From Roseateles terrae (lineage in GTDB: Bacteria > Pseudomonadota > Gammaproteobacteria > Burkholderiales > Burkholderiaceae_C), in NCBI RefSeq assembly GCF_014192155.1, contig NZ_JACHXO010000011.1:62001-126000 (forward strand): DNA of 64,000 nt. The letters run 5' to 3'. The notes beneath the pieces were generated by a model. It did no database searches, was not told where the DNA came from, and saw only the letters and a program-made list of their open reading frames with translations. A program made the position numbers and the translations under genes. Shown here in pieces: positions 28,920 to 38,951 of the stretch (position 1 is its first letter; every line of letters begins with the position of its first letter).

Positions 28920-30194
28920 ATGTCGTTATCGATCTCACGGGGCGCCCCCTCGGGAGCGGCTCTGGACCCGTCGGCGCAGACCGACGCAGCAGGCAGTTCC
29001 TCTGCCCACGCGGGGAGGGCGGAGCGGGCCCCGTCACCACCGCAGGTACAGCTCCACACACCGACCCAGACCGCGCCCCGGTCCCTTCCGTTGCAGCAGG
29101 CGCTGTATTTCACCAGCGATGTCCCGTTGCGGCTCTTTCTGGGCACCGACCTGGCCGTGGCGGTCCGTCGCGAGCTTGATGGCGCACTGGAGGGTCTGGA
29201 GCAAGCCATGGCCCCGGTCGACCTGCACCGACGCCTGCCTGCTACGCTGGGACAATTGAAGGACTCGCTGGACCGGGACGATGATCGGCTCGCGCAGATG
29301 CTGGGTCACGGCAAGCGCTGGCTGACCGGGCTGCTGCGTCTGCTGGAGACGCATCCCAATGTGGACATCACGGACCGACGGGCCGCCTGTGAGCTGCTGG
29401 TCGACGGCTTCCATGCCCAACTGAGCCCGCCCGCGACCCTCTTCGGTCAGGCACTCAGTGCCCTGAGGGACCGCCTGCCCGGTGGTGCCGACGCGCGCGG
29501 TTTCCGCATGCTGCTTCAGCAGCGGGTGCTGCAGGCCATGCTGGATCAGTGGCCGCAGGAGACCGGTGCGCGCAAGATGAGTGCGCATCAGCGGGTGAGG
29601 GCCTTGATGACGGGTTTCGGCGTCCCAGTCGACCCGTCAGGATCCAAATCGGCGGGCGCAGCCCTCCCAGTGGAACAGCTGAACCGGGCAGCCCCCTTTA
29701 TCGAAGAGCGTCTGCAGAACCAGATCTTCGCGGTGGCCCATGACTTGATGGGGCGCCTGGAAGACTGCTATGAAGGCGCAGCCAGGGCCCCCTTGCCTCG
29801 TGCGGAAGGGCTGTCCACCGCGGAAGATGCTTCCGTTCGGGCCGCGCTCAACATGGTGCGTTCCGTGATCGGCGTGAACCTTCTGCCCTTCCTGACGACG
29901 CGGGACGCCACCGGGCGCGAGGTCTGGCACTTGCGAACATCCGATCATCTGGCCGACTGCATCAGAGCTGCACTGCCGGAGCTTTCGCCGCCGCACATCA
30001 CCCCGCCGCACATCACCCCGCCGTCGCTCCACCTGCCAGCGTCCACAGCGCTGGAGGGCGTTGACCCCGCCAGCGACGATGAACTCGAGCCGCTCGGTTC
30101 CCCATCGGGCGCCGGCACCTGCGCATCGAACCCGTCCTCGAGCCCATCCTCCGAGGCCTTGCCCGTGCTGCGCAAGCGTCCGGCGGGGCTTTAG
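28920..30194 (+). CDS. Unrecognised protein, possible secreted effector
   Basis: 424 residues with a strong ribosome-binding site (AGGAGGG). I recognise no family. Residues 1-55 are Ser/Ala/Pro/Thr/Gln-rich with no hydrophobic signal. Residues about 60-330 look alpha-helical (many LLRLLE, ALRDRL, MLLQQRVLQAML-like segments). The C-terminal ~80 residues are disordered, with a PPHITPPHITPP repeat encoded by a 15-bp tandem duplication (29987-30022). No membrane segment or catalytic motif is seen. The N-terminal composition resembles type III secreted proteins, but no secretion genes are in the window. The 3' end overlaps the convergent pirin gene by four bases. Confidence 0.75.
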   Translation: MSLSISRGAPSGAALDPSAQTDAAGSSSAHAGRAERAPSPPQVQLHTPTQTAPRSLPLQQALYFTSDVPLRLFLGTDLAVAVRRELDGALEGLEQAMAPVDLHRRLPATLGQLKDSLDRDDDRLAQMLGHGKRWLTGLLRLLETHPNVDITDRRAACELLVDGFHAQLSPPATLFGQALSALRDRLPGGADARGFRMLLQQRVLQAMLDQWPQETGARKMSAHQRVRALMTGFGVPVDPSGSKSAGAALPVEQLNRAAPFIEERLQNQIFAVAHDLMGRLEDCYEGAARAPLPRAEGLSTAEDASVRAALNMVRSVIGVNLLPFLTTRDATGREVWHLRTSDHLADCIRAALPELSPPHITPPHITPPSLHLPASTALEGVDPASDDELEPLGSPSGAGTCASNPSSSPSSEALPVLRKRPAGL

Positions 30195-31135
30195 GAGAGC
30201 GGCTCCGGCGCGACCGGCACCTTCAAGGCCGGCACTGGAGGCGCGAGCAGCCGGGGGCCGACATAGCCGTGCACGGCCCCGAACACCGAGCCGTCCTCCT
30301 GTTGGTTCCACTCGGCCGCATACGCATGCATCTCCTCCCGCGTGCGGCCGACAAAGTTCCACCAGAGCAACACAGGCTCGTTGAAGGGCGGTCCGCCAAG
30401 CAGCAACGCACGGCTGCGTCCGCCGCCGGAGAGCAGCCTCAGTGACCGGCCGCCCGGCGCCACATACAGCAGCTGACCCGGCTGGCTGAGGCCGGTGTCC
30501 TCGTCGCCCACGGTGACGGCCATGTCGCCCTCCAGCACCATCAGCCCGTATTCGTAGTCGGGATGCAGCAGCACTTCGGCCTCGGCAGCATGGGAGGCGC
30601 TGAGATCCACGCCCAGCAGCGGCGTGTGGCTGGGCACCGGGGAGCGATGCCCCTGAAATTCGCCCATCAGCAGCATGGTGTCAAAGCCGCCCGTCTTGAA
30701 CTGTGGCATCACCGGAAAGTGCTCAAACGCTGGCGGCATGTGGCGCACCGCGTCTGGCAGGGCAATCCAGAGCTGGGCCAGTTGCAGGCGGGAGGTCAGC
30801 GACTCCTCGGAATGGCTGATGCCCCGTCCCGCCGTCATCAGGTTCACCTGACCGTGCCGCAGCACCTGCTCCGAACCCAGGCTGTCGCGATGCAGGATCT
30901 CGCCTTCGATCAGCCAGCTGAAGGTCTGTAGCCCGGTGTGCGGATGCGGACCCACCCGCATCGGGCGGTCAGCGGGCAGGTCGGCCGGGCCCGCGTGGTC
31001 CAGGAAGCACCAGGCGCCGACCATGCGGTGCTTGGGCGTGGGCAGGGCGCGGCGGATGGTCAGCCCACCCACATCGCCCAGGTGGGCCTGGAGGCGTTCC
31101 CAGCGGGCAGGTGCGGCATCGGTATCGAGAATCAT
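30191..31135 (-). CDS. Pirin-family protein in the copper operon
   Basis: 314 residues. Pirin bicupin motifs: GPHPHTGLQTFSWLIEG and VNLMTAGRGISHSE at the expected positions, so the N-terminal metal site looks intact. It is the third gene of copA-cueR-pirin, and its start overlaps the cueR stop by four bases (ATGA), so it should be induced by copper. Why a pirin belongs there is unknown; copper-induced oxidative or quinone chemistry is one possibility. It shares only general family similarity with the pirin beside azoR. Confidence 0.9.
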   Translation of the reverse strand: MILDTDAAPARWERLQAHLGDVGGLTIRRALPTPKHRMVGAWCFLDHAGPADLPADRPMRVGPHPHTGLQTFSWLIEGEILHRDSLGSEQVLRHGQVNLMTAGRGISHSEESLTSRLQLAQLWIALPDAVRHMPPAFEHFPVMPQFKTGGFDTMLLMGEFQGHRSPVPSHTPLLGVDLSASHAAEAEVLLHPDYEYGLMVLEGDMAVTVGDEDTGLSQPGQLLYVAPGGRSLRLLSGGGRSRALLLGGPPFNEPVLLWWNFVGRTREEMHAYAAEWNQQEDGSVFGAVHGYVGPRLLAPPVPALKVPVAPEPLS

Positions 31136-31560
31136 CGGGGGCCTCCTTGGGCAAGGTCATCAAGAATGGGGCAATCGGGGCGATCGTCCCCGTGGCAGCA
31201 GTCCGCCAGCTCGGCCAGCGTGCGGCGCATGGCCTGCATCTCGGCCATGCGGCGGTCCAGGTCGGCGATATGGGTCTGCGCAATCCGCTTGACCTGCGCG
31301 CTGGCGCGGCGGCGGTTCTGCCACAGTGCCAGCAGTTCGGTGATTTCCGCCATCGAGAATCCAAGGTCTCGGGCGCGGCGAATGAAGCGCAGCAGATGCA
31401 CCTCGCGCTCACCATAAAGCCGGTAACCGGCCTCGGTGCGGGCGACCGGCGGCAGCAGACCCAGTTGCTCGTAATGGCGCAGCATCTTGGCGGAGACGCC
31501 CGAGCGCTCGGCCGCTTCCTTGATCGTCCAGCGCGATTCGTTCCCGAGGATGCCGGTCAT
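31132..31560 (-). CDS. cueR: Cu(I)-responsive MerR regulator
   Basis: 142 residues. MerR winged helix ([21 protein letters not shown], residues 11-31), a dimerisation helix, and a C-terminal metal loop with Cys122 and Cys130 in [12 protein letters not shown], the CueR two-cysteine site for Cu(I)/Ag(I). An extra Cys121 is adjacent. Four-base overlaps link it to copA upstream and pirin downstream, so it is made from the promoter it activates. Two matching operators lie in the copA-copZ intergenic region. Confidence 0.95.
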   Translation of the reverse strand: MTGILGNESRWTIKEAAERSGVSAKMLRHYEQLGLLPPVARTEAGYRLYGEREVHLLRFIRRARDLGFSMAEITELLALWQNRRRASAQVKRIAQTHIADLDRRMAEMQAMRRTLAELADCCHGDDRPDCPILDDLAQGGPR

Positions 31561-34070
31561 CGGGTCTGTCCCTTCCAGCGCTTGAGCAGCAGCGCATTGC
31601 CCAGCACCGACACGCTCGACAGCGCCATCGCCGCCCCGGCGATCACCGGGTTCAGCAGCCCCAGGGCCGCCAGCGGAATGCCGAGCAGGTTGTAGACAAA
31701 GGCCCAGAACAGGTTTTGGCGGATCTTGCGCACCGTCGCCCGGGAGATGCCGATGGCCTGCGCCACCAGGCGTGGGTCGCCGCGCATCAGCGTGATGCCG
31801 GCCGTCTCCATCGCCACGTCGGTGCCGCCGCCCATGGCCAGGCCCACGTCCGCCGCCGCCAGGGCCGGCGCATCGTTGATGCCATCGCCCACCATGGCGA
31901 CATGGGCCCCGCCGCTGCGCAGGGCGGCGACACGCTGGGCCTTGTCCTCCGGCATCAGTTCGGCGTGGACCTCGTCCAGCTTCAGGCTACCGGCCACCGC
32001 CTCGGCCGCCGCGCGGTTGTCGCCGGTCAGCATGACGGTGCGCAGTCCCATCGCGCGCAACTCCGCCACCGCGTCAAAGGCTTCCGGCTTGAGGCGGTCA
32101 CCGAAGGCGAGCAGGGCCAGGGGCAACGGCGGTTGACCGTCGCGGCGCTCGGCGAGCCAGGACACGGTCATGCCCTGGTGGTGGGCGGGAGCGGATGCTG
32201 CCTCGAGCGTCTGGGTGGGCACCCCGAGTGAGATCAGCCACTGCTGGCTGCCGAGCATCAGCGGGCGACCTTGTACCTGTGCCTCGATGCCGCGGCCGGC
32301 AACAGCGCGGGTATCGACGGCGGGTGGGAATTGCAGGCTGCGCTGCGCGGCAAGCTCGCGCACCGCGCGGCCCAGCGGATGTTCGCTGCCCTGTTGAAGC
32401 CCGGCGGCGAGGGTGAGGGCCTCGTCCTCGGACAAGCCCTCGAAGGGCGTCAGCGATTGCAAATGCGGCCGGCCTTGCGTGAGCGTGCCAGTCTTGTCAA
32501 ACACCACCGTCGTGACCGCGCGGGCCTGCTCCAGCGCCTGCGCATCCTTGATCAGCAGACCCCGCCGTGCGGCCACGCCGGTGCCCACCATGATGGCGGC
32601 GGGTGTGGCCAGGCCCAGGGCGCAGGGGCAGGCGATGACCAGCACCGCCACCGCATGGATCAGCGCCTGCGACCAGTCGCCGCCCGCGACGCCCCAGGCC
32701 AGCCAGGTCAGCAGCGCGATGCCGATCACCACCGGCACGAACACCGCACTGACCTGGTCCACCAGACGCTGGATCGGCGCCTTGCGGGCCTGCGCGTTCT
32801 CCACCAGCCGCACGATGCGGGACAGCGTGGACTCGGCGCCCAGTGCGGTCACCGTCACCAGCAGCAGGCCTTCGCCGTTGACCGAACCGCCCACCACCGC
32901 ATCGCCGGGGCCCCGCGACTGGGGCAGGCTTTCGCCGCTGATCATCGATTCATCGACCAGGCTCTGGCCCTCAGCGATGCGGCCGTCAGCCGGCATGCGC
33001 TCCCCGGGACGGACCACCAGCAGGTCGCCGCGCTGCAGGCGCGCCAGCGGCACCTCGGTGTCCTGGCCGTTGCGACGCACCCGTGCGGTGTCCGGGCGCA
33101 GCGCCTTCAGCGCCGCGAGTGCGCCCAGGGTCTGGCGCTTGGCACGGGCTTCCAGCCACTTGCCCAGCAGCACCAGCGTGATGACGGCGGCGGAGGATTC
33201 GAAGTAGAGCGCAGGCTCCGCCCCGGCATGACCGCCATGGGATGCCTCCGTCAACAGCCCATACAGGCTGAGGCCATAGGCGGCGCTGGTGCCCAGGGCC
33301 ACCAGCAGGTCCATGTTGCCGCTACGATCCTTCAGGGCGGCCCAGCCCGCGCGGTAAAAACGGGCGCCGAGCCAGAACTGCACCGGCGTCGCGAGCAGCC
33401 ACTGCCACCAGCCGTTCAGCATCCAGTGCTGTCCGATCAGCATGCCCACCATCGGCAGCACCAGCGGGGCGGAGAGCAGGGCCGCCACCAGGACCGGACC
33501 ACCAGTGGCCGACCAGGGCGTGGGCGGACGTGGCGCAGCGCCGTCCTGCCCGACCGCGCCGGCGCCTGGGTCGGCGATCCCCTCATCGGCCGTCGCGGCA
33601 TAACCGGCTTTCTCCACCGCCGCCACCAGCGCGGCAGTGCTCACGCCGCCCAGGCTGGTGACCCGCGCCGTCTCGGTCGCGAGATTGACCTCCGCCTGTT
33701 GAACCCCGGGCACCCGGCGCAGCGCGCGCTCCACCCGGCCCACGCAGCTCGCACAGGTCATGCCGGTGATGGCCAGTTGCATCGATTGCTCCGGCACCTG
33801 GAATCCGGCCCCTTCCACCGCATGCTTCAGCGCTTCGACCGTAAGTGCCGGGTCCGCTTTCACGGTGGCGCGTTCGGTGGCCAGATTCACCTCGGCGCTG
33901 ACCACGCCCGGCACCGCGTTCAGCCGCTTTTCGACACGGCGCACACAACTGGCGCAGGTCATGCCCTGGATGGGCAACTGGAGCTCGACCGGGGCGGTCG
34001 CCCCCACACCGCCCGCCGAGGTAGGCGGGAGGACGGGGGAGGGTGTCGGTGCAGGGGTGGCGGTGTTCAT
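31557..34070 (-). CDS. copA: Cu(+)-exporting P1B-type ATPase
   Basis: 837 residues. Two N-terminal heavy-metal domains, with CxxC at Cys39/Cys42 and Cys106/Cys109 (both GMTCASC), eight predicted membrane helices, the CPC translocation motif ([13 protein letters not shown]), phosphorylation Asp525 in DKTGTLTQG, an HP motif (SEHPLG), and [10 protein letters not shown]. It pumps cytosolic Cu(I) into the periplasm. The start at 34070 lies about where the CueR-type promoter would begin transcription, and no Shine-Dalgarno precedes it, so the mRNA may be leaderless. Confidence 0.96.
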   Translation of the reverse strand: MNTATPAPTPSPVLPPTSAGGVGATAPVELQLPIQGMTCASCVRRVEKRLNAVPGVVSAEVNLATERATVKADPALTVEALKHAVEGAGFQVPEQSMQLAITGMTCASCVGRVERALRRVPGVQQAEVNLATETARVTSLGGVSTAALVAAVEKAGYAATADEGIADPGAGAVGQDGAAPRPPTPWSATGGPVLVAALLSAPLVLPMVGMLIGQHWMLNGWWQWLLATPVQFWLGARFYRAGWAALKDRSGNMDLLVALGTSAAYGLSLYGLLTEASHGGHAGAEPALYFESSAAVITLVLLGKWLEARAKRQTLGALAALKALRPDTARVRRNGQDTEVPLARLQRGDLLVVRPGERMPADGRIAEGQSLVDESMISGESLPQSRGPGDAVVGGSVNGEGLLLVTVTALGAESTLSRIVRLVENAQARKAPIQRLVDQVSAVFVPVVIGIALLTWLAWGVAGGDWSQALIHAVAVLVIACPCALGLATPAAIMVGTGVAARRGLLIKDAQALEQARAVTTVVFDKTGTLTQGRPHLQSLTPFEGLSEDEALTLAAGLQQGSEHPLGRAVRELAAQRSLQFPPAVDTRAVAGRGIEAQVQGRPLMLGSQQWLISLGVPTQTLEAASAPAHHQGMTVSWLAERRDGQPPLPLALLAFGDRLKPEAFDAVAELRAMGLRTVMLTGDNRAAAEAVAGSLKLDEVHAELMPEDKAQRVAALRSGGAHVAMVGDGINDAPALAAADVGLAMGGGTDVAMETAGITLMRGDPRLVAQAIGISRATVRKIRQNLFWAFVYNLLGIPLAALGLLNPVIAGAAMALSSVSVLGNALLLKRWKGQTR

Positions 34071-34076
34071 GGTGGA

Positions 34077-34107
34077 AGTCTCAAGCTTGCCATGATGGGA
34101 AGGTCAA
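34077..34107 (-). promoter_or_regulatory. CueR-type promoter of copA
   Basis: On the minus strand TTGACC, a 19-base spacer (TTCCCATCATGGCAAGCTT, with an imperfect dyad), and GAGACT. The long 19-base spacing is the hallmark of MerR-family-activated promoters and the same as in E. coli copA. Confidence 0.8.
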
Positions 34108-34158
34108 GGCCATGCCCCTCCCGGGAGAGGGGCGGCGCATCGAAGGAGGACGGGTGGC

Positions 34159-34189
34159 TTGACCTTCCCACCGTGGAAAGGTTTAGGCT
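34159..34189 (+). promoter_or_regulatory. CueR-type promoter of copZ
   Basis: TTGACC, a 19-base spacer (TTCCCACCGTGGAAAGGTT, dyad ACCTTCC/GGAAAGGT), and TAGGCT. It points at copZ, leaving a leader of about 30 bases with CTGGAG before the start. Confidence 0.85.
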
Positions 34190-34226
34190 TGCATCATCGT
34201 TCCTCAAACTTCCTTCTGGAGTTCCC

Positions 34227-34421
34227 ATGCATGAATTCAATCTGCCCGACATGAGCTGCGGCCATTGCCTCGCGGCCGTCACCGAAGCGCTCAAGAGTGC
34301 GGACGGCCAGGCCGACGTGCAGGTCAGCCTGGAGCAGAAAATGGTGAAAGTGCAGAGCGGCCTGCCGAGAGAGGCACTGGCGGCCGCATTGACCGAAGCG
34401 GGGTACCCACCGGCGGACTGA
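34227..34421 (+). CDS. copZ: Copper chaperone
   Basis: 64 residues, one heavy-metal-associated domain with MSCGHC (Cys11, Cys14) and the usual beta-alpha-beta pattern. It binds Cu(I) and hands it to CopA or CueR. It is divergent from copA, and both promoters are CueR-type, so the set responds together to copper. Confidence 0.93.
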   Translation: MHEFNLPDMSCGHCLAAVTEALKSADGQADVQVSLEQKMVKVQSGLPREALAAALTEAGYPPAD

Positions 34422-34460
34422 GCCCGGCGCGTCGTCCGCGACAGGTCCGGCTCACCCACG

Positions 34461-34488
34461 AAAAAAAGCGCCTCCCGGGGGAGGCGCT
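34461..34488 (-). terminator. Rho-independent terminator of the iorAB operon
   Basis: A perfect 9-bp stem, AGCGCCTCC-CGGG-GGAGGCGCT (34467-34488), followed on the minus strand by seven T residues (34467-34461). The orientation fits the minus-strand molybdenum hydroxylase genes; copZ mRNA would meet the hairpin without a T-run. Confidence 0.85.
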
Positions 34489-34569
34489 GTGTCGATGCGC
34501 GAGAGGCCCTGATCGAGCGCTCTCGAGGGCTTCTTTGCCGTCGAGCGCGTGCGTTGCGCTCAGGTGCCG

Positions 34570-36750
34570 TCAGGCCTTTTTCAAGGCCGCCGTATCGAAC
34601 GGCAGGGCACGCAACCGCTTGCCGGTGGCGGCAAAGATGGCGTTGGCCACGGCTGGTGCAATGGGCGGCGTGCCGGGTTCACCGATGCCGCCGGGCGCTT
34701 CATTGCTGTCCACGATGTGCACGTCCACCTTGGGCATCTCGTTCATGCGCAGGACCGGGTAGTCGTGGAAGTTGCTCTGTTCCACCTTGCCGTCCTTGAA
34801 GCTGATGCGGCCATACATCGCCGCAGTCAGCCCATACACCACCGCGCCTTCGATCTGCCGGGCAATGGTCTGCGGATTCACGGTCTGGCCGCAGTCCACC
34901 GCCGCCGTCACCTTGTGCACCCGCACCGCGCCGTCATCGGCCACCGACACCTCGGCCACTTCGGCCACGAAGGTGCCAAAGCTCTCCGCCACCGCCACGC
35001 CGCGGAAGTGGCCCTTCGGTGCGGGCGTCTTCCAGCCGGCCTTGCTGGCGGCCAGTTCCAGCACCCGCTTGGCGCGGGGCTGCTTGTCCAGCAGCGCCAG
35101 GCGATATTGCAGCGGGTCGGCCTTGGCCGCGTGCGCCAGTTCATCGATGAAGCTTTCGATGAAGAAGGCATTTTGCGAATGGCCGACGGAGCGCCAGAAC
35201 CACACCTGCGGGCCCGGCTCCGCGCGACCGTAAAGGATGCGCTGGTTGGGGATGCTGTAGGGATGATCGGCCAGGCCTTCCACCGCCATGCTGTCCACGC
35301 CGGTGTCCGGGATCTTCATGAAGCCGGACGCGGCCATGATGGACGGGCTGGCCACTTCGGCCTTGAGCTGAGACGGGCGACCCTGGTCGTCCAGCGCGGC
35401 GGCAAAGCGCACTCGCGAGGTCGGACGGTAATAACCGGCGGCCATGTCGTCTTCGCGGGCGTAGATCAGCTTCACCGGGCTGCCGCTGATCTTGGAGAGC
35501 AGCGTGGCGTCGATGGTGAAATCCGGCGCAAAGCGGCGGCCGAAGCCCCCGCCCAGCAGCAGCGTGTTGACCTTGACCTTCGCCGGGGTGACCTGGGCCA
35601 CCTGCCCGAGGATGCCCTGCGCCGGACCCTGGCTCTGCGTGCCGGCCCAGATGGTCACCGAGTCGCCCTGCACCCAGGCGAGGCAGTTCAGCGGTTCCAT
35701 GCAGGCATGGGCGAGGTAGGGCACGTCGTACTGCGCTTCGATGCGCGCGGCGGCGGCATCCGGCGCCTGGCCTTCTTCGCGGGCGACGGCTTTGGCGTCC
35801 TTCAGGCCCTGGTCCAGGGTGGCGGAGATCTTCTCCTGCGAGAGGTCCGCATGCGCGCCGAGGTCCCATTCCACCCCGAGGGCATCCCGGCCCTGGCGCG
35901 CGGCCCAGTAGCCGTCGGCCAGCACCGCCACGCCGGAAGGCAGGGTGATGATCTTGCGCACACCCGGGATGGCCCTGGCCTTGGCTTCGTCGAATGCCTT
36001 GGGCTTGGCGCCGGCGATCGGCGCGCGGGCCATGACCGCGATCAGCATGCCGTCCACATGGGCGTCGATGCCGAACTTGGCGGTGCCGTTGATCTTGGCG
36101 GCGCTGTCCAGACGCCGGGTCGGCTTGCCCATGATGCGGAAGTCCTTGCGGTCCTTCAGCGCGGGTTTGTCGGGCACCGGCAGGGTGGCGGCGGCGCTGA
36201 CCAGCGAACCGTAGCTGGCCTTTTTGCCGCCGGGGCCGATCACGAAACCGCGCTCGGTGCGCAGGTCGGTGGCGGGCACCTTCCATTGCTGGGCCGCCGC
36301 GGCCACCAGCATCTGTCGAGCGGCCGCGCCGGCCTGACGCACCGGCGTCCAGTGGGCGCGCACGGTGGTGCTGCCGCCGGTGGCCTGCATGCCAAACATC
36401 GGATTGTTGTAGGCCTGATCGACCGGGGCCTGTTCGACGCTGACCTGCGACCAGTCGGCATCCAGCTCCTCAGCCACCATCATCGGGATGGCGGTGAGCA
36501 CACCCTGGCCCATTTCGGCGGAGCCGCAGACCACGGTGACACGGCTGTCCGGCGTGATGCGCAGCCAGGCGTTCGGGGCGAAGGTGTTGGTGGCGGTGCC
36601 GGTTGCCGCGCTGGCGGCCTGGGCAGCGGTGGCCGCCTGGGCCATGCGGCCGGCAGCCAGGGGCAGGGTGAAGGACAGGCTCAACGCCGCGCCGCCCTTG
36701 AGCAGCGAGCGACGACGGGTGCCTGCGGGGCTGAGGAGATCGTGGCTCAT
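34570..36750 (-). CDS. Molybdenum hydroxylase large subunit (IorB type), Tat-exported
   Basis: 726 residues from the ATG at 36748-36750. A twin-arginine-like signal ([19 protein letters not shown]) is followed by an aldehyde oxidase/xanthine dehydrogenase molybdopterin-binding fold of the isoquinoline 1-oxidoreductase beta-subunit group ([32 protein letters not shown]). It would hydroxylate an aldehyde or N-heterocycle in the periplasm. The substrate is unknown; the family name is historical. Its start overlaps the stop of the iron-sulfur subunit gene by four bases. No XdhC-type maturation gene lies nearby. Confidence 0.9.
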   Translation of the reverse strand: MSHDLLSPAGTRRRSLLKGGAALSLSFTLPLAAGRMAQAATAAQAASAATGTATNTFAPNAWLRITPDSRVTVVCGSAEMGQGVLTAIPMMVAEELDADWSQVSVEQAPVDQAYNNPMFGMQATGGSTTVRAHWTPVRQAGAAARQMLVAAAAQQWKVPATDLRTERGFVIGPGGKKASYGSLVSAAATLPVPDKPALKDRKDFRIMGKPTRRLDSAAKINGTAKFGIDAHVDGMLIAVMARAPIAGAKPKAFDEAKARAIPGVRKIITLPSGVAVLADGYWAARQGRDALGVEWDLGAHADLSQEKISATLDQGLKDAKAVAREEGQAPDAAAARIEAQYDVPYLAHACMEPLNCLAWVQGDSVTIWAGTQSQGPAQGILGQVAQVTPAKVKVNTLLLGGGFGRRFAPDFTIDATLLSKISGSPVKLIYAREDDMAAGYYRPTSRVRFAAALDDQGRPSQLKAEVASPSIMAASGFMKIPDTGVDSMAVEGLADHPYSIPNQRILYGRAEPGPQVWFWRSVGHSQNAFFIESFIDELAHAAKADPLQYRLALLDKQPRAKRVLELAASKAGWKTPAPKGHFRGVAVAESFGTFVAEVAEVSVADDGAVRVHKVTAAVDCGQTVNPQTIARQIEGAVVYGLTAAMYGRISFKDGKVEQSNFHDYPVLRMNEMPKVDVHIVDSNEAPGGIGEPGTPPIAPAVANAIFAATGKRLRALPFDTAALKKA

Positions 36751-37223
36751 GCGCGGCCTCCCTTGTTCAGCTGGGCGGAGGCGTCGTGGATGGCGGCGCG
36801 GATCTGGTTGTAGGTGCCGCAGCGGCAGATGTTGCCGCTCATGGCGTTGTCGATGTCGGTGTCGGTCGGCTTGCGATTGCCGGCCAACAGGGCCGAGGCG
36901 CTCATGATCTGGCCGCTCTGGCAGTAGCCGCACTGGGGCACGTCGATCTTCAGCCAGGCGTATTGCACGGCCTTGCCGGCGGGCGTGGCGCCGACGCCTT
37001 CGATGGTGGTGATCTTCTTGCCGGCCGCCGCTTCGATCGGGGTCTGGCAGGAGCGAACGGGCTGTCCGTCCAGATGCACGGTGCAGGCGCCGCACAGCGC
37101 CATGCCGCAACCGAATTTGGTGCCGGTGAGCTGCAGCTGCTCACGCAGGGCCCACAGCAGGGGCATTTGCGGGTCCGCGTCCAGCGAGACCGGCGTTCCA
37201 TTGACCGTCAGCTTGATTGTCAT
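36747..37223 (-). CDS. [2Fe-2S] subunit of molybdenum hydroxylase (IorA type)
   Basis: 158 residues. All eight cluster cysteines are present: Cys39, Cys44, Cys47, Cys59 (plant-ferredoxin type) and Cys98, Cys101, Cys133, Cys135 (the helical domain, CGYCQSG and CRC). It passes electrons from the molybdenum centre. It has no Tat signal, so it would be exported by hitch-hiking with the large subunit. GGAGGAGAG lies upstream of the ATG. First gene of the pair. Confidence 0.93.
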   Translation of the reverse strand: MTIKLTVNGTPVSLDADPQMPLLWALREQLQLTGTKFGCGMALCGACTVHLDGQPVRSCQTPIEAAAGKKITTIEGVGATPAGKAVQYAWLKIDVPQCGYCQSGQIMSASALLAGNRKPTDTDIDNAMSGNICRCGTYNQIRAAIHDASAQLNKGGRA

Positions 37224-37460
37224 GACTCTCCTCCGGGGGGAATGCCACGGTCGTTCCATCCCGGATGGGCGGCAGCGCCGGGGCGAAGGTGCGCAAGCGT
37301 ATCCAAAAACGGACCGGCGTGCTTGCCTGATCCTACGAACGGATTGCGTGATCGCCCGGGCGGTTGAGGCTCGGCGTCGGGAGCATGCGGGTCGAATTGC
37401 GTTCAACCGCAGGGTAGGGGCGCGCGGTCATCAACGCTGCCACTGCGCGTCAGCGGTCGA

Positions 37461-37829
37461 TCAGCGCTGCGGAGCGGATGCCGGAGGTGTGTGAGGCTGC
37501 GCGGGAGCCGGCGCCGGCACGACGCCGATGGGAATGACCCGGCTGCCCGAAGCCCGTGCGCCGGGCTGCGCCGGCGGGGCAGAGGGGGCCGAGCGTTTGG
37601 CGGTGTTGGCTTGAGCGGCGGCGAACATGCCAGCGACGCCCTCCCGCATGCGGGTGGCAACGACCAAAAACGCGATGGCCATCAGGATGGCAATGACACC
37701 GGCAACGACCTTGACGGGAGAGAGCTTCTGCATCGGGGAAGGGCTTTCGAATGGGGAGAGGGTAACAGCCTCAAAGGTGCCATCCGACAAGGCAGTCTTG
37801 GGAAGGACCACTTTTAAACGGTCATCCAT
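37461..37829 (-). CDS. Small single-span membrane protein, unknown
   Basis: 122 residues if started at ATG 37829; a GTG at 37904 (overlapping the TetR stop) and an ATG at 37733 are alternatives. One membrane helix (VVAGVIAILMAIAFLVVAT) is followed by a Pro/Ala-rich C-terminal tail. I recognise no family. It lies downstream of tetR on the same strand. A 7-bp hairpin, GCGGTCT/AGACCGC (37876-37896), straddles the tetR stop codon and might attenuate read-through. Confidence 0.55.
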   Translation of the reverse strand: MDDRLKVVLPKTALSDGTFEAVTLSPFESPSPMQKLSPVKVVAGVIAILMAIAFLVVATRMREGVAGMFAAAQANTAKRSAPSAPPAQPGARASGSRVIPIGVVPAPAPAQPHTPPASAPQR

Positions 37830-37887
37830 CCACGTCGCATCAGCGCGAACCGAAGGCCGAGGCTTTCCACCCAGCGCGGTCTGACTG

Positions 37888-38721
37888 CTAGACCGCTGAG
37901 CCACCCTCGACTTGCGTCATCGCCGCCTCCACCTGCGCCTTGAAGCGCCGTAGCGACTGCAGCTCATGATCCGGCGCCTGGAGCGCCGGCCATAGCAGGG
38001 CGACAAGGTCGCGGGCGGCGCGGTCCACCTGGATCTCGCGGCCGGCGATGATCACCTCCCACAGCAGGTGCTCCATCGGCCCGAAGACCAGCGAGCGCAG
38101 CATCCGCAGCGGAATGTCCTGGCGCACCTCACCCGCTTTCTGGCCGCGGGACAGCAGGTCCATCAGCGGTGCGGTGTAGCGGCGCTGCAGCTCCACAAAC
38201 GCCGCGCCGAAAGACTGGCCGTCGTCCTGGCTCAGCGTCAGCGTGGCTTCCCGCTTGCGGCCTTCAGATAGCACCAGCTCACACAGCCCCGTGCCCTGGA
38301 TCAGAAACAGCCGCAGATGGGTGTGGACCACGAACTCCAGTTGGTCCCGCACCGGGCGCTCCCGCGGCAGACCGGTTTCGATCGCGTCGATGATCTCGTC
38401 GTACCAATCGCCGATCACCCGCATGCACAGCTCACGCTTGCCGCGGAAGTAGGTGAACACCGTCGCTTCTGAAATCCCCAGCCGCTGGGCGATCTCGGTG
38501 GTGGTGGCCCTTTCGTAGCCGCGCTCCGCAAACACCGCGCGGCTCTCCCGCAGGATGTCCCGCACCCGCTGTTCCGCCTTGGCGCCCACCGGTGAGCGCC
38601 GCTGCGAGGGCAGGCCGGTGGCGCTGGCCGAGGCCGCAGCAGCGGTGCCCCGGGGAGCACCGGGTGAAGACGTAGACGCCGGCAACGGGGAGGAGGAGGG
38701 CGAGGGGGCGGAAGCGCTCAT
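37888..38721 (-). CDS. TetR-family repressor divergent from the liu-bio genes
   Basis: 277 residues from the ATG at 38721. A ~50-residue Ser/Ala/Pro-rich N-terminus precedes the TetR DNA-binding domain ([29 protein letters not shown], recognition helix [14 protein letters not shown], about 58-108), then a variable ligand domain. It is divergent from liuB with 230 bases between. A perfect inverted repeat lies 22 bases upstream of its start. It probably represses the leucine-degradation genes and itself, with an acyl-CoA or related ligand. That is inferred from position. Confidence 0.88.
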   Translation of the reverse strand: MSASAPSPSSSPLPASTSSPGAPRGTAAAASASATGLPSQRRSPVGAKAEQRVRDILRESRAVFAERGYERATTTEIAQRLGISEATVFTYFRGKRELCMRVIGDWYDEIIDAIETGLPRERPVRDQLEFVVHTHLRLFLIQGTGLCELVLSEGRKREATLTLSQDDGQSFGAAFVELQRRYTAPLMDLLSRGQKAGEVRQDIPLRMLRSLVFGPMEHLLWEVIIAGREIQVDRAARDLVALLWPALQAPDHELQSLRRFKAQVEAAMTQVEGGSAV

Positions 38722-38743
38722 GGCGTCCGCATTGTGCTGACTT

Positions 38744-38760
38744 CTTGAGCCCGACTCAAG
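38744..38760. promoter_or_regulatory. Putative TetR operator
   Basis: CTTGAG-CCCGA-CTCAAG is a perfect 6-bp inverted repeat with a 5-base centre. It lies just upstream of tetR and next to a possible liuB promoter: TTGTTG (38766-38771), 18 bases, TATGCT (38790-38795). Confidence 0.65.
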
Positions 38761-38951
38761 TATGGTTGTTGAGACCCGGCCTTCTTGTGTATGCTTCGCG
38801 CCGCCACCCGCTCCGGCTGCCGGCCGATTCACCATCGATTGCCATCAGCCGCCGGGTGCGGAACCCGCCCATCCGGCGGTTTCCTCCAGAATTGAGCCAT
38901 ACTCACAAAGCCCGCGCACCCGCCCATGGCGCCGGGCACCCAGGAGACTTC

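Noticed and set aside
37876-37896. Terminator after tetR
   Set aside because: A 7-bp hairpin is present but straddles the stop codon and has no T-run, so it is mentioned only as a possible attenuator.
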